Positions 25,706 to 38,031 of a stretch of DNA of 56,257 nt are shown in pieces. This DNA comes from Microbacterium sp. 5K110 (lineage in GTDB: Bacteria; Actinomycetota; Actinomycetes; Actinomycetales; Microbacteriaceae), in NCBI RefSeq assembly GCF_005774735.1, contig NZ_VBUM01000011.1, forward strand, positions 1 to 56,257, written 5' to 3'. How positions within the stretch are numbered: the first letter of the stretch is position 1; each line of letters opens with the position of its first letter. The notes under the pieces are model-generated. The model saw only the letters and a list, made by a program, of their open reading frames with translations. It had not been told where the DNA came from and searched no databases. A program made the translations under genes and the position numbers.

Positions 25706-27010
25706 CTACTTCGCCGCGACGCGGGCGGGAACGGGGCGGCGCCCGAGCACCCAGTCGCGCAGGGAGGCCGGGTGCGGGACGCGACCGGTGGCCACCCGCA
25801 CGACCCGGACGATCGCCCACACCATGAGCACGAGCGCGAGGAGGTTGCGCAGCTCCAGCAGGATCACCGGGAACGGCGCCGGGTGCGTGGCCATGAGCCC
25901 GTCGTACACGAGCGGGTACACCCACTGCGTGAGACCGCAGATCGCCAGCGTCATCGCGGCGAAGCCGTACCACCGGCGACGGTCGAGCATGAGGCCCAGC
26001 ACGACCGGTGCGAACAGCCAGACGTAGTACTGCGGCGAACCGACCTTGTTCAGGGCGATGAACGCCGCCACCAGCGCGAGCGAGAGCGGCGGGAACACGC
26101 TGAGGAACGTCGCACCGCGCCACATCTTCTGCGCCCCGATGACCGCCACGGCGGCCATCACGAGCAGCATGAGCGGGGTCATGACCGCGATCACGATGTC
26201 GGAACCCGGGCCCGAAACCTGGAAGGTGAGCACCCCGCCGTCGTAGTAGACCTCGGAGCCGGGGACGTAGAACGACGCCAGGAACATGTACAGCCCGCCG
26301 ACGGGGGCCTCCATCTGGATGCCGCGGGAGGTCTGGTCGCCCACGAACCCGAACACGTAGGGCGCACCGCCCAGAGCCACGACCGGGATGATCGTCGCCA
26401 GCGAGACCGCGACGGCACCCCAGATCAGGGCGAGGCGGCGACGCACCGCCACGAAGCCTGCGGCCAGGATCGCCGCGGGCCACACCTTCATCCACACCGC
26501 GATCGACAGCAGGACGGAGGCCAGGAACGGCCGCCGGACGAGCCAGATGCTGCCGAGGATCGCCAGGGGGACGGTGATGCCGTCGATCCGGTACAGCCCC
26601 ACCGGGCCGACCAGCAGGATGGCGGCGAGCCAGAACCAGGCGGCGAGCACCCGACCGCGCGAGCGGCCGCGGCCGACGAGGATCACGAAGGCGACGAGGT
26701 TGAACAGCGACACCGTGATCGCCCACGCCGGCGTGTATCCCACGGCCCAGGCGAACAGCCACGCGAACGTCATCGGCAGGAACGCGAGCTGCGGGTAGAT
26801 CCACTTCTCGGTGATGCCGGGCCATTCCCACATGTCCGAGCGCGTGCAGGAGGTGACGTCGATCCCCCCGAAGAGCGCGCAGCGCGACCACGGTTCGTAC
26901 ACCAGATACACGTCACCCATGGGTTCGTTGGGCTGCTGATAGCCCAGGATCCCCACCGTGACGTGAACGGCGACGAACGCCAGCAACAGAACGACGACAC
27001 GCCTCACCAC
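25706..27010 (-). CDS. GT87-like (DUF2029) polytopic membrane glycosyltransferase
   Basis: A 434-residue protein with about ten membrane segments. The layout fits GT-C family enzymes such as GT87 mannosyltransferases of actinobacterial glycolipid synthesis: an acidic first extracellular loop (MGDVYLVYEPWSR), then VGLYRIDGITVPLAI, AVWMKVWPA and NKVGSPQYYVWLF. The N-terminal GDVYLVYEPW is where the catalytic Asp would lie. The acceptor is unknown. It starts at GTG 27010 with TAGGAT 6 nt upstream; a second in-frame GTG follows at once. Confidence 0.78.
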   Translation of the reverse strand: MVRRVVVLLLAFVAVHVTVGILGYQQPNEPMGDVYLVYEPWSRCALFGGIDVTSCTRSDMWEWPGITEKWIYPQLAFLPMTFAWLFAWAVGYTPAWAITVSLFNLVAFVILVGRGRSRGRVLAAWFWLAAILLVGPVGLYRIDGITVPLAILGSIWLVRRPFLASVLLSIAVWMKVWPAAILAAGFVAVRRRLALIWGAVAVSLATIIPVVALGGAPYVFGFVGDQTSRGIQMEAPVGGLYMFLASFYVPGSEVYYDGGVLTFQVSGPGSDIVIAVMTPLMLLVMAAVAVIGAQKMWRGATFLSVFPPLSLALVAAFIALNKVGSPQYYVWLFAPVVLGLMLDRRRWYGFAAMTLAICGLTQWVYPLVYDGLMATHPAPFPVILLELRNLLALVLMVWAIVRVVRVATGRVPHPASLRDWVLGRRPVPARVAAK

Positions 27011-27016
27011 CGGATC

Positions 27017-27022
27017 ATCCTA
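27017..27022 (-). promoter_or_regulatory. -10 box of the leaderless GT87-like gene
   Basis: TAGGAT, 6 nt, GTG 27010. Confidence 0.4.
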
Positions 27023-27124
27023 AGCGGGCGGGCTCCGGCGCCCCCGACGGACGGATGCCGCCCACCGCGCGACGACGCGGCCCGCGGCGTCCTCCGCCGG
27101 GCAACCGTTATGCGATCGAGTCCG

Positions 27125-27976
27125 TCACTCGGTGCCGAGGAGCGCGGCGACGACCGGCGGCAGCGCCTCCGCCACGTCGAACGCCGTGATCGGGCCGCCG
27201 CCTCCCCCGTGCCGCGCGGCGGCGGCGGTACCGGCCGTTCCGTGCAGCCACGCCGCCGTCGCCGCACACGCGGCGAGGTCGTCCGGCGCGGTGCGACCGT
27301 CCGCGACCGCGGCGGCCACGACGGCGCCGAGCACGCCCGCCAGAACGTCGCCCGTTCCGGCCGTCGCGAGCCAGGGCGTCCCGGTGCGCACACGCTGTAC
27401 CCACCCGCCGGGCGCCGCGACGACCGTCACCGCACCCTTGGACAACACGACCCCGCCGAGGCGGTCCGCCGTCTCGCGAGCGAGGGCCTGACGGGCGTCG
27501 TCGTCCGCCGCCGTCCGGGCCTCGAGCCCGAGGGCCTCCCGCAACCGCGCCAGCTCTCGGGCGTGCGGTGTGACGATCACCGGCGCGGAGGCCGACGCCA
27601 CCAGGTCGAGCGCGCCCGCGTCCGCGACGACGGGTTCCGAGCCCGCGAGGATGCCGCGCAGCGCCGCCGTCTCGGAAGCGTCGCGCTCGGCGGCATCCGT
27701 TCCCGACCCGATGACCCACGCCTGCACGCGACCGTCGGCGGTCACGGTCTCGGGGCGTCGCTGCAGCACGAAGTCCTGGGCGCGCGCCGGACCGAGGTAC
27801 CGCACCATCCCGGTTCCCGTGCGCCACGCGGCCTCGACTCCCAGAACCGCGGCACCGGGATACCGCGCGGATCCCGTCCGCATGCCCACGACCCCGCGGG
27901 AATACTTGTCGTCGTCGCCGGTTGGCTTCCGAAGTGTGCGGGCTGCCTCGAGCCCCGTCCAGTCCCTCGCCGTCAT
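27125..27976 (-). CDS. nnrD: ADP-dependent NAD(P)H-hydrate dehydratase
   Basis: A 283-residue ribokinase-fold repair enzyme that converts S-NAD(P)HX back to NAD(P)H using ADP. Diagnostic parts are KPTGDDDKYSRGVVGMRTGSARYPGAA near the start, VIVTPHARELARL, VVLSKGAVTVVAAPGG, and the anion-hole TAGTGDVLAGVLGA. Only the dehydratase (C-terminal) domain is present; the NnrE epimerase domain is missing, as in some actinobacteria with separate genes. ATG 27976 lies 6 nt after TAGGGT (leaderless). Divergent from the Old Yellow Enzyme gene. Confidence 0.93.
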   Translation of the reverse strand: MTARDWTGLEAARTLRKPTGDDDKYSRGVVGMRTGSARYPGAAVLGVEAAWRTGTGMVRYLGPARAQDFVLQRRPETVTADGRVQAWVIGSGTDAAERDASETAALRGILAGSEPVVADAGALDLVASASAPVIVTPHARELARLREALGLEARTAADDDARQALARETADRLGGVVLSKGAVTVVAAPGGWVQRVRTGTPWLATAGTGDVLAGVLGAVVAAAVADGRTAPDDLAACAATAAWLHGTAGTAAAARHGGGGGPITAFDVAEALPPVVAALLGTE

Positions 27977-27982
27977 GGCGTC

Positions 27983-27988
27983 ACCCTA
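27983..27988 (-). promoter_or_regulatory. -10 box of leaderless nnrD
   Basis: TAGGGT, 6 nt, ATG 27976. Confidence 0.5.
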
Positions 27989-28005
27989 GAGCCCGAAGGT
28001 CCGAT

Positions 28006-29064
28006 GTGAGCACCCTCTTCACTCCCTTGACCGTCCGCGGTATCGAGATGCGCAATCGCCTGTGGGTCTCGCCGATGTGCCAGTACAGCGCCGTCGACGG
28101 CATCCCGAACGACTGGCACCACGTGCACCTCGCGCAGTTCGCCGCGGGAGGGGCGGGCCTCGTCATCGCCGAGGCGACCGCCGTGTCGCCGGAGGGCCGC
28201 ATCTCCCCCGCCGACGTCGGGCTGTGGAACGAGGCGCAGGTCGAGGCGTGGGCCCCGATCGTCGCCGCGATCCGTGCGCGCGGCGCCGTCGCGGGCGTGC
28301 AGCTGGGACACGCGGGACGCAAGGCCTCCACCACCCCGCCGTTCGGCGGCGGTCGCGGCTCGGTCGCACTCGAGGACGGCGGCTGGACGACGGTCGCCCC
28401 CTCCGCCCTCGCGTACCCCGGCTTCGCCGAGCCGCGCGCGCTCGACCTCGCCGGGATCGACCGGGTCGTGCAGGACTTCGCCGATGCCGCGCGCCGCGCG
28501 ATCGCGGCCGGCTTCGAGGTGCTCGAGATCCACGCGGCCCACGGGTACCTGCTGCACCAGTTCCTCTCGCCGCTGAGCAACCACCGCGACGACGAGTACG
28601 GCGGCTCGTTCGACGGCCGCGTACGCCTGCTCGAACGTGTCACCGCGGCGGTGCGCGAGGCCGCCCCGGCGGCCGCGGTGTTCGTACGGTTCTCGGGGAC
28701 GGATGCCGCCGACGGCGGGTGGGACATCGACGACACGGTCCGCGCGGCCGAGCGTGTGGCGTCCCTCGGCGCCGACCTCGTCGACATCTCCAGCGGCGGG
28801 CTCGTGCCGCACCAGCACATCGAGACCGGCCCCGGCTACCAGGTCCCGCTCGCCGAGACCGTCCGGCGCGAGACCGGGCTCCTCGTCGCCGCCGTCGGCA
28901 TGATCGACGACGCCGCGCTCGCCGAGGCCGTCGTCGCCGACGGGCGCGCCGACGCGGTGCTCGCCGCACGCGAGTGGCTGCGCGACCCGCACTACGCCCT
29001 CCGCGCCGCGGCCGAACTCGGCGTCGCCGTGCCCGCCCCGCCCCAGTACCTCCGGGCCTACTGA
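28006..29064 (+). CDS. Old Yellow Enzyme (YqjM-type ene-reductase)
   Basis: A 352-residue FMN-dependent NADH:flavin oxidoreductase. It belongs to the thermophilic-like/YqjM class: SPMCQYSA with the redox-tuning Cys25, LGHAGRKAS, the substrate His pair His176/His179 in EIHAAHGYLLHQFLSPLSNHRDDEYGGS, and a C-terminal ARGWLRDP-like AREWLRDPHY. It reduces activated C=C bonds of enones; the natural substrate is unknown. GTG 28006 with GAAGG ahead; the 29-bp divergent spacer to nnrD is very short. A large palindrome starts at its stop codon. Confidence 0.94.
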   Translation: MSTLFTPLTVRGIEMRNRLWVSPMCQYSAVDGIPNDWHHVHLAQFAAGGAGLVIAEATAVSPEGRISPADVGLWNEAQVEAWAPIVAAIRARGAVAGVQLGHAGRKASTTPPFGGGRGSVALEDGGWTTVAPSALAYPGFAEPRALDLAGIDRVVQDFADAARRAIAAGFEVLEIHAAHGYLLHQFLSPLSNHRDDEYGGSFDGRVRLLERVTAAVREAAPAAAVFVRFSGTDAADGGWDIDDTVRAAERVASLGADLVDISSGGLVPHQHIETGPGYQVPLAETVRRETGLLVAAVGMIDDAALAEAVVADGRADAVLAAREWLRDPHYALRAAAELGVAVPAPPQYLRAY

Positions 29065-29072
29065 GGTCGCAT

Positions 29073-29140
29073 CCTCAGCGATGCGCACGACCTCAGCCGG
29101 GACGCCCCGAGATCAACGGAGGTCGTGCGCATCGTTGAGG
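29073..29140. repeat. Dispersed GATGCGCA palindromic element, copy A
   Basis: Two 22-nt arms (29073-29094 and 29119-29140) are complementary at 21 of 22 positions around a 24-nt loop. The core of each arm is GATGCGCACGACCTC or its complement. A second, nested pair, CTGAGGTCG (29061-29069) and CGACCTCAG (29088-29096), begins at the gene stop. A related copy lies at 48236-48297. Confidence 0.75.
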
Positions 29141-29192
29141 TCATGCGCGAGACGGCACGGACCCGGATGCCACAGCCCGGCCGCCGCGCACC

Positions 29193-30254
29193 TCACGCGA
29201 AGCGGCGGCGGGCCGTGGCATCCTGCACCTCGCCGACCAGCTCTTCGATGACGTCCTCGAGGAACAGCACCGCCCGCACGTCGCCGGCGTCGTCGCGCAC
29301 CTGCGCGAGGTGACGGCCCGATCGCCGCATGAGGGCGAGGGCGTCCTCGAGATCGGTGGACTCGAGCACCGACACCATGTGGTGAATGCGCTTGGCCGGG
29401 ATGGGCCGCGCCATGTCGGCTTCGTCGTCGGGTCCCTCGGCGACGCGGAGGACGTCCTTGAGGTGGACGTACCCGGTCGGGTGTCCGTGCTCGTCGACGA
29501 TCACATAGCGGGAGTAGCCGTGCCGGGCCACCGCCCGCTCGATCTCGGCGGGAGTCGTGTGCTCGGGCAGCGTCACCAGCTGCGCCATCGGCACCGCGAT
29601 GTCGGCCGCCTTCTTCTCGGTGAACTCCACCACCGCGGTCACGGTGCCCGCGGCGTCGTCCAACACGCCCTCACGGCGCGACTGGTTCACGATCGTGGCC
29701 ACCTCGTCGAGCGTGTAGGTCGAGGTCGCTTCGTCCTTGGGTTCGACCCGGAACAGCCGCACCACGTGATTGGCGATCCAGTTCAGCGCGACGATGATCG
29801 GGTAGAACGCCTTCGAGACCGCCACCAGCGGCGGCGCGAGCATCAGCACCGCCCGGTCCGGCAGCGAGAACGCGAGGTTCTTCGGCACCATCTCGCCGAA
29901 GACGACGTGCAGGTACGACACCAGCAGCAGCGCCACGACGAAACCGGCGATGTCGACGGCGGTCTCGGACAGCCCCGTCAGACCGAGCGGCTCCGCGAGG
30001 AGGTGGTGGATCGCCGGCTCCGAGACGTTCAGGATCAGCAGCGAGCAGATCGTGATGCCGAGCTGGCAGGTCGCGAGCATCAGCGTCGCGTGCTCCATGG
30101 CGTACAGCGCGGTCTTGGCCGCCCGGGAGCCGCGTTCGGCGAGCGGTTCGACCTGCGAGCGGCGCGCCGAGATGACGGCGAACTCGGATCCGACGAAGAA
30201 GGCGTTCGCGATCAGCAGCACCACGAGCCACGCGATTCCGGCCCAGTCGCTCAT
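29193..30254 (-). CDS. CNNM/CBS-domain membrane protein (hemolysin family)
   Basis: A 353-residue CNNM-type protein. The N-terminal DUF21 transmembrane domain (about 1-190) carries NAFFVGSEFAVISARRSQVE, LATCQLGITICSLLI and VFGEMVPKNLAFS; a CBS pair spans about 205-340 (HGYSRYVIVDEHGHPTGYVHLKDVL, AVLFLEDVIEELVGEV). The family includes CorC/CNNM Mg2+ or Co2+ exporters. The C-terminal CorC/HlyC domain is absent, unlike its neighbour. ATG 30254 overlaps that neighbour's stop, implying a two-subunit complex or paired regulation. Confidence 0.93.
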   Translation of the reverse strand: MSDWAGIAWLVVLLIANAFFVGSEFAVISARRSQVEPLAERGSRAAKTALYAMEHATLMLATCQLGITICSLLILNVSEPAIHHLLAEPLGLTGLSETAVDIAGFVVALLLVSYLHVVFGEMVPKNLAFSLPDRAVLMLAPPLVAVSKAFYPIIVALNWIANHVVRLFRVEPKDEATSTYTLDEVATIVNQSRREGVLDDAAGTVTAVVEFTEKKAADIAVPMAQLVTLPEHTTPAEIERAVARHGYSRYVIVDEHGHPTGYVHLKDVLRVAEGPDDEADMARPIPAKRIHHMVSVLESTDLEDALALMRRSGRHLAQVRDDAGDVRAVLFLEDVIEELVGEVQDATARRRFA

Positions 30255-31594
30255 CGCTGGTCACCTCCTTGAGCCGCACGCACGAGGTCGTCGACTCCTT
30301 CTTCGGTGGGGGTCGGGGTGAACTGCACACGGTCGACGCGTCGGCCGTCCATGCGGTGGACGGTCAGGATGCCGTCATCGATGGCGACCGTGTCCCCCAC
30401 CGCGGGGATGCGCTCGAGCTCGGCCATGAGGAAGCCGCCGACGGTGTCGTAGACCTCTCCCTCGGGCACGCGCACGCCGGCGCGGTCGAGGAGTTCGTCC
30501 GGACGCAGGTCGCCGGGGAAGGTGACGGATGCCGCGGAGCGCACGATGCCCGCCCGCGATCGGTCGTGCTCGTCGAGGACCTCGCCGACGATCTCTTCGA
30601 CGAGGTCCTCCAGAGTCACGACCCCGGCCGTCCCGCCGTACTCGTCCACGACGATCGCCATCTGGTACCCGCGGGACCGCAGCTCGGCCACGAGGGTGTC
30701 CAGGTGCACCGTCTCGGGAACGCGCAGCGGCTCGGTCGCGAGGGCGGCGACGGGGACGTCGGCGCGGCGGTCGCGCGGCACGCCCACGGCGGCCTTGAGG
30801 TGCACGACCCCGATGATGTCGTCCATCGACTCGTCGTAGACGGGGAAACGGCTGTGGCCCGTGCGCCGGGCGAGCTGGATGACGGCGTCGGTGGGCTCAC
30901 CGGCGGCGAGCGCGTGCACGCTCGGCCGCGGGGTCATGACATCGGCGGCGCTCAGCCGCGCGAACGTGAGGCTGCGGTCGAGGAGCGAGGCGGTGTCCTG
31001 CTCGAGCATGCCGGCGCTCGCGGACCGCTTCACCAGGCTCGACAGCTCTTCGGCGGTGCGCGCGCCGGAGAGCTCTTCCTTCGGCTCGATGCCCATCGCC
31101 CGCAGGACGCCGTTGGCGCTGCCGTTGAGGACGGCGACCGCGGGGCGGAACACCGCGGTGAAGGCGACCTGGAACGGCATCACGAGCTTCGCCGTCTGTC
31201 GCGGGATCGCCAGGGCGAAGTTCTTGGGGACGAGCTCGCCGAGGATCATCGACAGCACCGTCGCGAAGCCGACGCCGACGACGGCCGCGAGCGGCACGAG
31301 CACTGCTTCGGGCAGCGACCACGCGACGAAGACGGGGCGGAGCAAGTTGGAGATCGCCGGTTCCATGGTGTAGCCGGTCAGCAGCGTCGTCAGGGTGATG
31401 CCCAGCTGCGCGCTCGAGAGGTGGGTCGAGGTGATGCGCAGGGCATCGATCGTCAGCGACAGCCGGGATTCGCCCGCGGCGCGCCGCGATTCCAAGTCGG
31501 CGCGGTCGAGATTGACCAGGGCGAACTCGCTGGCGACGAAGAGTCCCGTCCCGACCGTGAGAAGCAGCCCCACGCCCAGCATGACGTAGTCCAT
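30251..31594 (-). CDS. CNNM/CBS/CorC-HlyC membrane protein (hemolysin family)
   Basis: A 447-residue full-length CNNM protein: DUF21 membrane domain (about 1-190, [35 protein letters not shown]), CBS pair ([48 protein letters not shown]) and a C-terminal CorC_HlyC domain ([21 protein letters not shown]). Probably a Mg2+ transporter. I use ATG 31594, with GGGGGTG about 7 nt ahead; a GTG at 31597 is the alternative. It is upstream of and coupled to the shorter paralogue. Confidence 0.94.
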   Translation of the reverse strand: MDYVMLGVGLLLTVGTGLFVASEFALVNLDRADLESRRAAGESRLSLTIDALRITSTHLSSAQLGITLTTLLTGYTMEPAISNLLRPVFVAWSLPEAVLVPLAAVVGVGFATVLSMILGELVPKNFALAIPRQTAKLVMPFQVAFTAVFRPAVAVLNGSANGVLRAMGIEPKEELSGARTAEELSSLVKRSASAGMLEQDTASLLDRSLTFARLSAADVMTPRPSVHALAAGEPTDAVIQLARRTGHSRFPVYDESMDDIIGVVHLKAAVGVPRDRRADVPVAALATEPLRVPETVHLDTLVAELRSRGYQMAIVVDEYGGTAGVVTLEDLVEEIVGEVLDEHDRSRAGIVRSAASVTFPGDLRPDELLDRAGVRVPEGEVYDTVGGFLMAELERIPAVGDTVAIDDGILTVHRMDGRRVDRVQFTPTPTEEGVDDLVRAAQGGDQR

Positions 31595-31743
31595 CACGCG
31601 TCACCCCCGCTCACGGCGGGAGAGGGTCGTCGGGGCTCGGGTCTACAACTGGGAGGGTCGTCCATCGTGCCCCGATTCTATGGCCTCCCGGCGTCCGCGG
31701 CACCGGGCGGGCGGCATCCCGGTCGGACCCCCAGGATGGGGGG

Positions 31744-34305
<2,562 letters not shown>

Positions 34306-34321
<16 letters not shown>

Positions 34322-37300
34322 CGGGCGTCGGTACTTCGAGCGAGGGCGAGTTCGGCGCGAACGAGTGGCTCGTAGACGAGCTCTACGAACAGTTCACGGT
34401 CGACAAGCACTCCGTAGACAAGGCCTGGTGGCCGATCCTGGAGGCGTACCACCCGGTCGTCGACGGATCCGCCGAGGCCGCGGCCCCGCCGTCGGAGCCG
34501 AAGCCGGTGACCGCGCCGATTCCGGTGGTCGGTCAGGCGCCGGTGGCACGCACGACCGCGAAGCCCGCGGCGCCGCAGCCGATCCCGGCGCAGGCCCCCA
34601 GCCCGATGCCCTCGGCCGGTTCCGAGAGCACCGAAGAAGACCGCGTCACTGTTCTCAAGGGCATGCCGAAGGCGCTCGCGAGCAACATGGACGACTCGCT
34701 CACGGTGCCCACCGCGACGAGCGTGCGGACGATCCCGGCCAAGCTGATGATCGACAACCGCATCGTCATCAACAACCACATGTCGCGCACCCGCGGCGGC
34801 AAGGTCAGCTTCACGCACCTCATCGGGTGGGCGCTCATCCAGGCGCTCAAGGAGTTCCCGAGCCAGAACGTCTTCTACGCCGAGATCGACGGCAAGCCGT
34901 CGGTCGTCGCCCCCGCGCACGTCAACCTCGGCATCGCGATCGACATGCCCAAGCCCGACGGCACGCGCGCGCTGCTGGTCCCCAGCATCAAGCGCGCCGA
35001 CACGCTGTCGTTCAGCGAGTTCCTCGCGTCGTACGAAGATCTCGTCCGCCGCGCGCGATCGAACAAGCTCACGCCCGCCGACTTCCAGGGCACGACGATC
35101 TCGCTCACCAACCCCGGCGGCATCGGCACCGTCCACTCGGTCCCCCGCCTCATGCGCGGCCAGGGCGCCATCATCGGCGCCGGCGCGCTCGAGTACCCCG
35201 CGGAGTTCCAGGGCGCGAGCGAGAAGACGCTCAACGAACTGGCGATCGGCAAGACGATCACGCTCACCAGCACGTACGACCACCGCGTCATCCAGGGTGC
35301 GGGCTCGGGCGAGTTCCTCAAGAAGGTGCACGAGCTGCTCATCGGCCAGCGCGGCTTCTACGACGCCATCTTCGCGGCGCTGCGCATCCCGTACGCGCCG
35401 ATCCACTGGGCGGCCGACATCAGCGTCGACCTGTCCGAGCGCATCGACAAGAGCGCCCGCGTGCAGGAGCTCATCAACTCCTACCGCGTCCGCGGCCACC
35501 TCATGGCCGACATCGACCCGCTCGAGTACGTCCAGCGCACGCACCCCGACCTCGAGATCGAGTCGCACGGTCTGACGTTCTGGGACCTCGACCGCGAGTT
35601 CGTCACCGGCGGTCTCGGCGCCAAGCGCGTCGCCAAGCTCCGCGACATCCTCGGCGTCCTGCGCGACTCCTACTGCCGCACCATGGGCGTGGAGTACATG
35701 CACATCCAGGACCCCGCGCAGCGCCAGTGGTTCCAGAGCAACATCGAGGTCAAGTACACCAAGCCCGGCCACGACGAGCAGCTGCGCATCCTCTCCAAGC
35801 TGAACCAGGCCGAGGCTTTCGAGACGTTCCTGCAGACGAAGTACGTCGGCCAGAAGCGCTTCAGCCTCGAGGGCGGCGAGTCGCTGATCCCGCTGCTCGA
35901 CCAGATCCTGCAGGGCGCCGCCTCGGCGGGTATGGACGGTGCCGCGATCGGGATGGCCCACCGCGGTCGCCTCAACGTGCTGACCAACATCGCCGGAAAG
36001 ACCTACGGTCAGGTGTTCCGCGAGTTCGAGGGCGCCGTGGCCGTGGGCAGCAAGCGCGGCTCGGGCGACGTGAAGTACCACCTCGGCACCGAAGGCACGT
36101 TCGTCGGCGACTCGGGCGACGAACTGCCGGTCTACCTCGCCGCCAACCCCTCGCACCTCGAGACCGTCGACGGCGTGCTCGAAGGCATCGTCCGCGCCAA
36201 GCAGGACCGCAAGCCCATCGGGACGTTCTCGTGGCTGCCGATCCTCGTGCACGGCGACGCGGCCTTCGCCGGCCAGGGCGTCGTCGTCGAGACGCTGCAG
36301 ATGTCGCAGCTGCGCGGCTACCGCACCGGCGGAACGATCCACGTCGTGGTGAACAATCAGGTCGGCTTCACGACCACGCCCACCGACGCCCGCACCTCGG
36401 TGTACGCCACCGACGTCGCCAAGACCATCCAGGCTCCGATCCTGCACGTCAACGGCGACGACCCCGAGGCCGTCGTGCGCGCCGCGGATCTCGCATTCCT
36501 CTACCGCGAGGAATTCCACCGCGACATCGTGATCGACCTCGTCTGCTACCGCCGCCGCGGGCACAACGAGGGCGACGACCCCTCGATGACGCAGCCGCTG
36601 ATGACCAACCTCATCGAGGCCAAGCGCTCCGTGCGCCGCCTGTACACCGAGTCGCTCGTCGGCCGCGGTGACATCACCGAGGACGAGTACGAGCAGGCCA
36701 AGCGCGACTTCCAGAGTCGCCTCGAAGTCGCTTTCGCCGACACGCACGCCGCCGAGACCGGGTCCACCCCCGTCGTCCCGACCGATGCGTCCGACGAGAT
36801 CGTCGTCGGGGCCCCCGAGACCACGGGTGTCTCCCGCGAGGTCGTGAACCACATCGGCGACGCGTTCGTGAACAAGCCCGACGGCTTCACGGTGCACAAC
36901 AAGCTGCAGCAGCTGCTCGAGAAGCGCCTGGACATGAGCCGCAACGGCGGGATCGACTGGGCCTTCGGCGAGCTGCTCGCCTTCGGTTCGGTGCTGATGG
37001 AGGGCACTCCGGTGCGCCTGGCCGGTCAGGACTCGCGTCGCGGCACGTTCGTTCAGCGTCACGCGGTGCTGCACGACCGCTCCAACGGCCAGGAGTGGCT
37101 GCCGCTGGCCAACCTCAGCGAGAACCAGGGCCGTTTCTGGGTCTATGACTCGCTGCTGAGCGAATACGCCGCCATGGCGTTCGAGTACGGCTACTCGGTC
37201 GAGCGCGCGGACGCCCTCGTGCTCTGGGAGGCGCAGTTCGGCGACTTCGCCAACGGCGCGCAGTCCGTCATCGACGAGTTCATCTCGTCGGCCGACCAGA

Positions 37301-37974
37301 AGTGGGCGCAGCAGTCGAGCGTCGTCCTGCTGCTCCCCCACGGCTACGAGGGACAGGGCCCCGACCACTCGTCGGCGCGCATCGAGCGCTACCTGCAGAT
37401 GTGCGCGCAGGACAACATGATCGTGGCGCGCCCCTCGACCCCCGCGTCGTACTTCCACCTGCTGCGCCGCCAGGCCTACCAGCGTCCGCGCCGGCCCCTG
37501 GTCGTCTTCACCCCGAAGGCGATGCTGCGGTTGCGCGGTGCGACCAGCCCCGTCGAGGACTTCCTCGAGGGCCGGTTCGAGCCGGTGCTCGACGACGACC
37601 GCGGCATCGACCGTGGCGCGGTGACGCGCGTGCTGCTGCACGCCGGCAAGATCCACTGGGATCTCCGCGCCGAGCTCGACAAGAACCCGAACCCCGAGAT
37701 CGCTCTCGTGCGTCTCGAGCAGTACTACCCGGCACCGATCGACGACCTGAACACCGTGCTCGCGCAGTACCCGAACGCCGAGCTGGTCTGGGTGCAGGAC
37801 GAGCCCGAGAACCAGGGCGCGTGGCCGTTCGTCGCTCTCGAGGTCGCCGACCAGCTGCGCGGCCGTGGCATCCGGGTCATCTCCCGCGCCTCGGCGGCAT
37901 CGACGGCGACGGGTTCGCCGAAGGTGCACGCCAACGAGCACGCCGAGATCATGAAGGCGGCGCTCACGAGCTGA
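34306..37974 (+). CDS. kgd: Multifunctional 2-oxoglutarate decarboxylase/dehydrogenase E1-E2 (Kgd/OdhA)
   Basis: A 1222-residue actinobacterial E1-E2 fusion of the oxoglutarate dehydrogenase complex, acting in the TCA cycle. The N-terminal tail (VDELYEQFTVDKHSVDKAWW) is followed by a Pro/Ala linker in place of a lipoyl domain, then the succinyltransferase domain with TYDHRVIQGAGSGEFL (catalytic His326). The thiamine-diphosphate E1 part runs from about residue 380: GMAHRGRLNVL, GDVKYHLG, NNQVGFTT and VDLVCYRRRGHNEGDDPS. Length is normal. GTG 34306, ribosome site GAGGAAAG somewhat far upstream. The upstream ORF overlaps its start. Confidence 0.97.
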
Positions 37975-37984
37975 GCGCACCGAT

Positions 37985-38021
37985 GACGAGGGGGCCCGGT
38001 CATCGACCGGGCCCCCTCGTC
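37985..38021. terminator. Very strong bidirectional terminator after kgd
   Basis: GACGAGGGGGCCCGGTC (37985-38001) pairs perfectly over 17 bp with 38005-38021, loop of 3 nt. It lies between the convergent kgd and esterase genes and could serve both strands. Confidence 0.85.
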
Positions 38022-38031
38022 GTCGTCGAGT

